DNA of 10,190 nt from CAZYWA01 sp964650975 [NCBI: uncultured bacterium]. GTDB taxonomy: Bacteria > JADJOY01. The DNA lies in NCBI GenBank assembly GCA_964650975.1, contig CAZYWA010000013.1, positions 25,004-35,193 of the forward strand. The letters are read 5' to 3'. Below, one piece after another: positions 1-4,575 of the stretch; position 1 is the stretch's first letter, and each line of letters begins with the position of its first letter. The notes under the pieces were generated by a model. The model saw only the letters and a list, made by a program, of their open reading frames with translations, was not told the origin of the DNA and made no database searches. Position numbers and translations under genes: made by a program.

Positions 1-67
1 CGGCCGCCGCCCGCGCCAGCAGTCGCGAGAGATGCGTTTTCGCTTGATGGATGTTGACCTCGGTCAT
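1..67 (-). CDS. Phd/YefM-family antitoxin, N-terminal fragment (runs off left edge)
   Basis: Reading leftwards from the ATG at 67-65, the frame gives MTEVNIHQAKTHLSRLLARAA and stays open to the window edge. This is the hallmark start of Phd/YefM antitoxins: a short beta strand (V-N-I), then 'xxAKTHLSRLL', the DNA-binding N-terminal domain of these dimeric repressors. In this family the C-terminus neutralises a cognate toxin, often a PIN-domain VapC-type RNase or a RelE/Doc protein, normally encoded directly downstream and therefore left of base 1. An in-frame ATG at 76 would add three residues (MWA). I prefer 67 because the family usually starts close to this strand. No Shine-Dalgarno sequence precedes either ATG; a TATCAT at 80-75 lies 7 bases before the ATG at 67, so the message could be leaderless. 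Only 22 codons are visible, so the family call rests on the N-terminal motif alone and the toxin type is unknown. Confidence 0.72.
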   Translation of the reverse strand, partial: MTEVNIHQAKTHLSRLLARAAA

Positions 68-81
68 CGCCCACATGATAA

Positions 82-102
82 GACTAAGTTCAAGACTTAG
101 TC
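82..102. promoter_or_regulatory. Inverted repeat, probable antitoxin operator
   Basis: GACTAAGT (82-89) and ACTTAGTC (95-102) form a perfect 8-bp inverted repeat around a 5-base centre. It lies 15 bp upstream of the antitoxin ATG at 67, between a possible -10 (TATCAT, 80-75 minus) and the position where a -35 would fall. Phd/YefM antitoxins are known to bind palindromes in their own promoters, so an autoregulatory operator is the natural reading. It is also AT-richer than its surroundings. It could instead form a small RNA hairpin, but no T-tract follows. Confidence 0.6.
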
Positions 103-118
103 CATATGTCCCCCGACG

Positions 119-151
119 AAAACGGCCCGCGGGAGCGAATCCCGCGGGCCG
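119..151 (-). terminator. Intrinsic terminator of the short-chain dehydrogenase gene
   Basis: An 11-bp perfect stem (123-133 paired with 141-151, arms CGGCCCGCGGG / CCCGCGGGCCG) encloses a 7-base loop. On the minus strand it is followed directly by TTTT (complement of 119-122). It begins 23 bases after the dehydrogenase stop codon, the normal place for a rho-independent terminator, and insulates that gene from the antitoxin promoter. Confidence 0.78.
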
Positions 152-174
152 CCGTGTCTCCAGAAGACGAAGGC

Positions 175-1080
175 TCAGCCCGAGATCGCCGCGAACACCT
201 TGGCGCCGGCTTCACCGGCCTGGTTGAACGTCACCGCGCCGTCGAGGTCCATGATCTGGTCCATGTTGTCGCGCACCGCCTCCGGCGAGACGTCGCCCTT
301 GATGGTCGCGCCCTTCGCCTCGACCAGCTGAGTCACGGCGAAGTGGCCGGCGGCGCACGCGAACACGCGGCCATTCACCGTGCACTCGTCCGAGCACAGG
401 TACGCGACGAGCGGCGACACCGCCTCGGGCTTGAGCATGTCGAGCATCGCTTGCGGCATGACCGTCGCGGTGAGGCGCGTGCCGGCCACCGGGGCGATCG
501 CGTTCGAGAAGATGTTGTACTTCTGGCCCTCGAGCTTGAGGGTGTTGACCAGCCCGACGATGCCCATCTTCGCGGCCGAGTAGTTGGTCTGGCCGAAGTT
601 CCCGTAGAGGCCCGCGGCCGAGGTGGTGAAGATCACGCGGCCGAAGTTGTTGGCGCGCAGGTGCTCCCAGGCGGCCTTGGTCACGAAGTACGAGCCGTCG
701 AGGTGGACCTGGATGACCTTGCGCCAGTCGTCCTCCTCCATCTTGACGATGCTCTTGTCGCGCAGGATGCCGGCGTTGTTGATGACGATGTCGAGCTTGC
801 CGAACTTGTCGAGCGCGGTCTTCACGATCCCGGCCGCGCCTTCCGGCGTCGACACGCTGTTGTAGTCGGGCACCGCTTCGCCGCCAGCGGCCTTGATCTC
901 ATCGCACACCTTCTGCGCCATCGTGGCGCTGCCGGAGCCGGTGCCGTCGAAGGCGCCGCCCAGGTCATTGACCACCACCTTCGCGCCGCGGCTCGCGAGC
1001 AGGATCGCGTGCGCGCGTCCCAGTCCGCCGCCGGCGCCGGTCACGATCGCGACGCGCCCATCGAATCGAATGTCCGCCAT
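175..1080 (-). CDS. Short-chain dehydrogenase, MFE-2/HSD17B4-like (3R)-hydroxyacyl-CoA dehydrogenase
   Basis: The 301-aa product is a classical SDR fold. It has the Rossmann motif TGAGGGLG (14-21), an acidic residue after beta-2 (VVVNDLGG, D39) that favours NAD(H), NNAG (101-104), and the catalytic S154, Y167 and K171 within TTSAAGLYG...TNYSAAK. The segments RFDGRVAIVTGAG, VVVNDLGG, NNAGILRD, VHL-GS and YGNFGQTNYSAAK closely follow the dehydrogenase domain of eukaryotic peroxisomal multifunctional enzyme type 2. That enzyme oxidises (3R)-hydroxyacyl-CoA in beta-oxidation of long, branched or sterol side chains. As in that enzyme, the usual SDR Asn of helix 4 is His (VHL, H126). The hydratase and SCP2 domains of MFE-2 are absent. 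The protein is probably cytosolic. The frame is open up to 1131, but GAGGAG sits 6 bases before the ATG at 1080. Exact substrate is inferred; a general ketoacyl or steroid reductase is the alternative. Confidence 0.88.
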   Translation of the reverse strand: MADIRFDGRVAIVTGAGGGLGRAHAILLASRGAKVVVNDLGGAFDGTGSGSATMAQKVCDEIKAAGGEAVPDYNSVSTPEGAAGIVKTALDKFGKLDIVINNAGILRDKSIVKMEEDDWRKVIQVHLDGSYFVTKAAWEHLRANNFGRVIFTTSAAGLYGNFGQTNYSAAKMGIVGLVNTLKLEGQKYNIFSNAIAPVAGTRLTATVMPQAMLDMLKPEAVSPLVAYLCSDECTVNGRVFACAAGHFAVTQLVEAKGATIKGDVSPEAVRDNMDQIMDLDGAVTFNQAGEAGAKVFAAISG

Positions 1081-1086
1081 GTCGTT

Positions 1087-1092
1087 CTCCTC
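1087..1092 (-). promoter_or_regulatory. Ribosome binding site fixing the dehydrogenase start
   Basis: GAGGAG on the minus strand is 6 bases upstream of the ATG at 1080. It decides against the longer in-frame start at 1131, whose extra 17 residues look like translated leader. Confidence 0.7.
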
Positions 1093-1148
1093 GGGCCCCG
1101 CGAAGCAGGTGCCCTGGTCGGTTGGTCGCATGCTCGGGAAGAGCGCGG

Positions 1149-1177
1149 ATTCAAGCCGCGCGTTCGCGGCCCGTCAA
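1149..1177 (-). promoter_or_regulatory. Probable sigma-70-type promoter of the dehydrogenase gene
   Basis: On the minus strand, TTGACG (1177-1172) is followed after 17 bases by TTGAAT (1154-1149), predicting a transcript start near 1142 and a leader of about 60 nt. The same arrangement with the same flanks (GC before TTGACG, CCGCG after the -10) occurs upstream of the acyl-CoA dehydrogenase at 3905-3876. That recurrence is the main support. The -10 is a poor match to TATAAT on its own. Confidence 0.5.
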
Positions 1178-1210
1178 GCGCCGTCCCCGTGCGCTCCCGA
1201 TCCGCTTCGC

Positions 1211-1240
1211 TTCGGCTCGATTCGCTCCGGGGCGTATCCT
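1211..1240 (+). promoter_or_regulatory. Weak candidate promoter for the propeller lipoprotein
   Basis: TTCGGC (1211-1216) and TATCCT (1235-1240) are 18 bp apart, which would place the transcript start about 20 nt before the ATG at 1268. Both hexamers are imperfect and the region is GC-rich, so this is only the best candidate in the 187-bp divergent gap. Confidence 0.22.
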
Positions 1241-1267
1241 GAGCGGGCGAAGAGGCCCGGAGGAACC

Positions 1268-2503
1268 ATGACGAGCGTTGCGACGGCATCTCGCTGGTTA
1301 CGCGTGTCCTCCTGTATCCCGATGCTGTTCCTGGGAGCCGCCTGTAGCCCAACCATCACCCGCGTGAGCCTGGCACCGGAGGGCGCACAGCTGAATGGCG
1401 GGAGCTCCGGGCTTGCACTCTCGGACGATGGAGGGGTCGTGGTGTTCGTGACCACCGCGACGAACCTGCCGCACTCGCCGCCCGGAGGCGGATACTCGCT
1501 GCTCGTGAACGATCGTACGCATGGGTCGATCACGCAGCTCGACCGGTCCAGTGTCGGCGGCGACCCGATTCTCTGGGCCACGTCGCAAGAGCTCTCGTCC
1601 GACGGCCGCGACTTCGTCTTCGGGGTGAGCGGGAACCCGTCGCAAACCTGGTCCTTGGACGTCACGACCTTCGCACCCACGCTGGTGAGCGCGACCCCGA
1701 GCGGGGCGCCGGGCGCAGGCGCCTCGATGAACCCGAGCATGTCCGCGGACGGATCGCTGGTCGCCTTCGAGTCGACAGCCCCGGACCTGGTGCCCGGCGA
1801 CACCAACCAGGCGTCCGACATCTTCGTCTGGCACCGCGACACCCGCGCGATCGAGCGGGTGAGCGTCGCGTCCGACGGCACGCAGGCGAACGGTGACAGC
1901 CAGTACGCGTGGCTTTCCTCCGACGGAAAGATCGTGGCGTTCAGCTCGCGCGCCACCAACCTCGATCCCGCGAACACCTCGACCCAGGGATCCATCTACC
2001 TGCACGACCTCGAGACCGGAAGCACCCGCGTGATCGTCGACTTGCCGAGCCCGCAGGGCGCGCTGGAGCCGGAGATCGACGACGCGGGGAATCGGCTGAT
2101 CTACGAGGTCTCCGAGTGCCCGTTCCGCTGCGGCATCGAGGTCCACGTCCGTGATTTGGCGACCGGCTCGGACGCGCAGCTCCTGGGAAGCTTCTACGGC
2201 CCGGAGGCCGCGAGGCTCTCCACCGACGGTCGCCTGCTCTCGTTCGGGACCGACGCGACGCTTTCGCCCGCCGACACGAACGCGGGACAAGCCGACGTGT
2301 ACGTGGACGATCTCTCGACCGGCGCCCAGGCGCTCGCGAGCGTGGACGCGCAGGGAACGCAGGCGAACGGCGAGACGTTCCCGAACGGCATGTCGCGCGA
2401 CGGCCGGCTCGTGCTTTTCAGCTCCTACGGCTCGAACCTGGCGAGCGGCGACACCAACGGCGTCGAGGACGTTTTCCTGGCGCCGAATCCGCTCGCGCAC
2501 TGA
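1268..2503 (+). CDS. Secreted lipoprotein, seven-bladed TolB/PD40-like beta-propeller
   Basis: The 411-aa product begins with a basic/hydrophobic signal ending in LFLGAAC, so Cys26 is a likely lipidation site, though the lipobox is imperfect (Gly at -3). The rest is built from about seven repeats of a TolB/WD40-like (PD40) blade, marked by 'SxDGxxVxF' at roughly residues 51, 109, 158, 216, 269, 317 and 375. Several blades continue as 'SxATNLxPGDTNxxxDIFVxDxxTG', with GTQANG recurring at 204 and 363. The first residues (TRVSLAPEG, 31-39) look like the fourth strand of a blade, and the last blade (DVFLAP) lacks that strand. Ring closure by the N-terminus is therefore expected. A Cys pair (C284, C288) could form a disulfide. 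GGAGG lies 4 bases before the ATG; the frame is open upstream to 893 but only as an antisense shadow of the dehydrogenase. It is presumably periplasmic or surface-anchored; its ligand is unknown, and no catalytic motif is visible. Confidence 0.85.
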   Translation: MTSVATASRWLRVSSCIPMLFLGAACSPTITRVSLAPEGAQLNGGSSGLALSDDGGVVVFVTTATNLPHSPPGGGYSLLVNDRTHGSITQLDRSSVGGDPILWATSQELSSDGRDFVFGVSGNPSQTWSLDVTTFAPTLVSATPSGAPGAGASMNPSMSADGSLVAFESTAPDLVPGDTNQASDIFVWHRDTRAIERVSVASDGTQANGDSQYAWLSSDGKIVAFSSRATNLDPANTSTQGSIYLHDLETGSTRVIVDLPSPQGALEPEIDDAGNRLIYEVSECPFRCGIEVHVRDLATGSDAQLLGSFYGPEAARLSTDGRLLSFGTDATLSPADTNAGQADVYVDDLSTGAQALASVDAQGTQANGETFPNGMSRDGRLVLFSSYGSNLASGDTNGVEDVFLAPNPLAH

Positions 2504-2541
2504 CCGCGCGCGAGCGCCGGTTCCGAGGTCCGCCCGATTTG

Positions 2542-2566
2542 GGCTAGGGGCTCGAAAGCCCCAGCC
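2542..2566. terminator. Hairpin between convergent genes, probable bidirectional terminator
   Basis: GGGGCT (2547-2552) pairs with AGCCCC (2557-2562) across a CGAA tetraloop. An outer GGCT/AGCC stem (2542-2545 with 2563-2566) continues it with one bulged A. It touches the acyl-CoA dehydrogenase stop codon (2569-2567) and is 38 bp beyond the lipoprotein stop. No clear T-tract follows on either strand, so it may act by stem stability, or as a 3'-end protector rather than a true intrinsic terminator. Confidence 0.55.
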
Positions 2567-3826
2567 TCAAGTCAGACGCTCGCGTTCGAGGCGCACGACC
2601 TGCAGCAGGTTGATGTCCGTGGTGCCCGCGCCGAGCTCCAGCATCTTGGCGTCGCGCGCCAGCTTCTCGACGTGGTACTCGCGCATGTAGCCGTAGCCGC
2701 CGTGGATCTGGATCGAGTCCATCGCGACCTGCACCGCAGCCTGGGCGCAGTAGACCTTGGCGCCGCAGGTGAACGCGAGGTCGGGCTTGGTCTCGCGCGC
2801 CGCCCACGCGAGGCGCATCACCGCGTTCCACACGTTCTGGTAGTGGATGTACATGTTGGCGAGCTTGAGCTGCACCGCCTGGAAATCGAGGATCGGCTTC
2901 CCGAACTGGACCCGCTCCTTCGCGTACTTCATCGAGAGCTCGTAGCAGCGCTCGATGATGCCGAGGCACATCGCGGGAATGCCGCTGCGCTCGTGGCCCA
3001 AGTTCTGGCGGGTGTCGTCGCGGCTCGCCGACGGGTCCTTTTCTTTCTCGCCGAGCAGGTTTTCGCGCGGCACCTTCACGTCCTCGAGAAACACCTCGCT
3101 GGTGGGCGAGTCCTCCATGCCCATCTTGTCGAACGGCTTGCCGGTCGAGAGGCCGGGCATGCCGCGCTCCAGGATGAAGGCGTGCACGGCCTTGTACGGA
3201 TTGCCGTCGCCGCGATCGAGCTTGGCGTAGAGCACGAACGTGTCCGCGAACGGGCCGTTGGTGATGAAGGTCTTGGTGCCGTTGAGCACGTAGTGGCTGC
3301 CGTCGGAGGTGGCACGCGCGGTGGTCATCATGCTGCCGAACGCGTCCGATCCGGCGCCCGGCTCGGAGAGGCACCACGAGCCGACCTTGTCGAGCGTCAC
3401 CAGCGGGATGCCGTACTTCTCGATCTGCCGCTTGGTGCCCTTGCTCATGATGTTGAAGCCGGCGAGGCCGGTCGAGACGCCGAAGCTCGTGGCGTATCCC
3501 GGGGAGATGCGCGACATCTCCTTCACGAGGATGAAGGAGATGAGCGGGTCGCGAAGCGCCGACTCGACCTCGTCGCCGCCCCCCTTGTCCGCGCGTCCGT
3601 TTCCGCCCGCGTCGAGCGGTTTGCCGTCGTCGCCCATCCTGGCGAGACGCTTGGTGAGCGAGCCGCGCAGCGCGTCGCGCATGCCGAAGGTATCGAGCAT
3701 CTTGCGCATCAGGTCGTAGGGCGGCTCGCCCTTCTCGAACGCCGGCACCCGCGGCAAGAGCTCGCGCTCGCACCACTGCCGGAACATGTCCTGGATCATG
3801 CGGTGCTGATCGGAGAGCTCGAACAT
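2567..3826 (-). CDS. Acyl-CoA dehydrogenase family flavoprotein
   Basis: The 419-aa product shows the N-terminal helical domain (MFELSDQHRMIQDMFRQWCE). It has ACAD signature 1, CLSEPGAGSDA (152-162), which contacts FAD and substrate, then LNGTKTFITNG (181-191), the Arg-containing AKERVQFGKPI helix (302-312) and signature 2, QIHGGYGYMREYHVEKLARDAK (373-394). It would alpha,beta-dehydrogenate an acyl-CoA, passing electrons to ETF. The medium/short-chain catalytic Glu position ('YEGT') reads LGAGT (398-402), as in isovaleryl- and long-chain-type enzymes. Those place the base on an earlier helix, and E279 in GHERSG fits that place. Residues about 64-90 are a Gly/Asp/Lys-rich insertion that explains the length above the usual ~380-390. 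Start: ATG at 3826, with GAGGT about 8 bases upstream. Exact substrate cannot be read from sequence. Confidence 0.92.
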   Translation of the reverse strand: MFELSDQHRMIQDMFRQWCERELLPRVPAFEKGEPPYDLMRKMLDTFGMRDALRGSLTKRLARMGDDGKPLDAGGNGRADKGGGDEVESALRDPLISFILVKEMSRISPGYATSFGVSTGLAGFNIMSKGTKRQIEKYGIPLVTLDKVGSWCLSEPGAGSDAFGSMMTTARATSDGSHYVLNGTKTFITNGPFADTFVLYAKLDRGDGNPYKAVHAFILERGMPGLSTGKPFDKMGMEDSPTSEVFLEDVKVPRENLLGEKEKDPSASRDDTRQNLGHERSGIPAMCLGIIERCYELSMKYAKERVQFGKPILDFQAVQLKLANMYIHYQNVWNAVMRLAWAARETKPDLAFTCGAKVYCAQAAVQVAMDSIQIHGGYGYMREYHVEKLARDAKMLELGAGTTDINLLQVVRLERERLT

Positions 3827-3849
3827 CGTCGCGCACCTCGCTTGAGTTC

Positions 3850-3865
3850 CCTACCGCGCGGTAGG
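3850..3865. promoter_or_regulatory. Perfect 16-bp palindrome, candidate repressor operator
   Basis: CCTACCGCGCGGTAGG reads the same on both strands over all 16 bases. It lies 24 bp upstream of the acyl-CoA dehydrogenase ATG and just downstream of its predicted transcript start (~3869), a position where a bound dimer would block transcription. Fatty-acid and acyl-CoA genes are commonly controlled by TetR-family repressors with ACCG/CGGT-type half-sites. That family assignment is inferred from resemblance only; no regulator gene is in the window. Confidence 0.5.
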
Positions 3866-3875
3866 CAGATCGCGG

Positions 3876-3905
3876 ATTGAAGCCGGACGGTCCGGCGGGC
3901 GTCAA
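3876..3905 (-). promoter_or_regulatory. Probable sigma-70-type promoter of the acyl-CoA dehydrogenase gene
   Basis: TTGACG (3905-3900) and TTCAAT (3881-3876) on the minus strand are 18 bp apart, giving a predicted start near 3869 and a leader of ~43 nt. The flanks (GC before TTGACG; GGC before and CCGCG after the -10) match those upstream of the dehydrogenase at 1177-1149, while the spacers differ. Conserved ends with a variable spacer is what a promoter looks like. Confidence 0.52.
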
Positions 3906-3927
3906 GCCGCGGTTGATCGCCTCGCGC

Positions 3928-3956
3928 TTGGCGCGCGAATCGGCGCTGGGTAACTT
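3928..3956 (+). promoter_or_regulatory. Candidate promoter of the YceI-FAD oxidase operon
   Basis: TTGGCG (3928-3933) and TAACTT (3951-3956) are exactly 17 bp apart, with the predicted transcript start ~36 nt before the ATG at 3999. The -35 matches consensus at four of six bases and the -10 is weak. It is the best candidate in this divergent gap. Confidence 0.33.
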
Positions 3957-3998
3957 CGGCGATTTCCCCACACCGCGACGATTCGCGACGAGGACACG

Positions 3999-4562
3999 AT
4001 GACCACGATCGCTCCCGGGGCCAAGACCCTCGGCCCTCAGAACGGCACCATCCAGATCAAGAGCTTCAAGGAAGGGCTGCTGAGCAAGATGGGCCACGAC
4101 CTGACCATCGACGTGAAGCAGTGGGGCGCCAAGCTCGAGCTCACGAGCGCCGAGCCGCCCGCGGGTTCCGTCGAGGTCGACATGGCGGCGAATTCGCTCA
4201 CCGTGACCGGTCCAGGCGATCTCAGCGACAAGGACAAGAACGAGATCCGCGGCAACATCGAGAAGGACGTGCTCAAGTGGGCGAAGTTCCCGTCCATCCA
4301 GTTCAAGTCGACGGGCGTCGCCGACGTGAAGTCGTCGGGCGGGAAGGGCACGGCCGTCGTGAAGGGCCAGCTCACGCTGTGCGGGCAGACCCAGCCGATC
4401 GAGCTGCACACCGCGTTCGAGCCTTCCGGAAAGGGAGTGCGCGTCCACGGCGAGGCGCCGCTGGTGCAGAGCCGCTGGGGGGTCAAGGCCTACAAGGCAC
4501 CGCTCGGCGTCATCAAGGTGAAGGACGAGCTCAAGATCGTGTGGGATTTCATCGTTTCCTGA
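3999..4562 (+). CDS. YceI-family lipid-binding-like protein, no signal peptide
   Basis: The 187-aa product matches the YceI beta-barrel (lipocalin-like) family. It has a G-H-D motif near the first strands (LSKMGHDLTI, 29-38), FPSIQFKST (97-105), KGQLTLCGQTQPIEL (122-136) and the closing segment LGVIKVKDELKIVWDF (169-184). Structurally characterised YceI proteins bind an isoprenoid chain in the barrel; binding here is inferred from the family. Unlike periplasmic YceI, it has no N-terminal hydrophobic signal, so it is probably cytoplasmic. A single Cys (128) sits in the position of the usual 'LTLHG' turn. A GAGGA site lies about 5 bases before the ATG. Its stop codon is followed after 13 bases by the FAD-oxidase gene, and the two are almost certainly one transcript. 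Confidence 0.85.
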   Translation: MTTIAPGAKTLGPQNGTIQIKSFKEGLLSKMGHDLTIDVKQWGAKLELTSAEPPAGSVEVDMAANSLTVTGPGDLSDKDKNEIRGNIEKDVLKWAKFPSIQFKSTGVADVKSSGGKGTAVVKGQLTLCGQTQPIELHTAFEPSGKGVRVHGEAPLVQSRWGVKAYKAPLGVIKVKDELKIVWDFIVS

Positions 4563-4575
4563 GGGGCCACCCGCG

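Noticed and set aside
106-1242. Long plus-strand open frame (378 codons) opposite the short-chain dehydrogenase
   Set aside because: It is rich in Arg, His, Val and Asp, has no recognisable domain and no ribosome site, and lies antisense to a gene with full SDR motifs. High-GC DNA routinely leaves such frames open.
893-1267. Upstream extension of the lipoprotein frame
   Set aside because: It overlaps the dehydrogenase coding region antisense, and GGAGG plus a signal peptide place the start at 1268.
1876-2376. Repeated ACGCAGGCGAACGG segments as a DNA repeat element
   Set aside because: They encode the recurring QANG of successive propeller blades in the same frame, so they are explained by protein repeats.
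2672-3880. 402-codon plus-strand frame opposite the acyl-CoA dehydrogenase
   Set aside because: Low-complexity Arg/His/Leu/Val-rich translation without motifs. The opposite strand carries both acyl-CoA dehydrogenase signatures.
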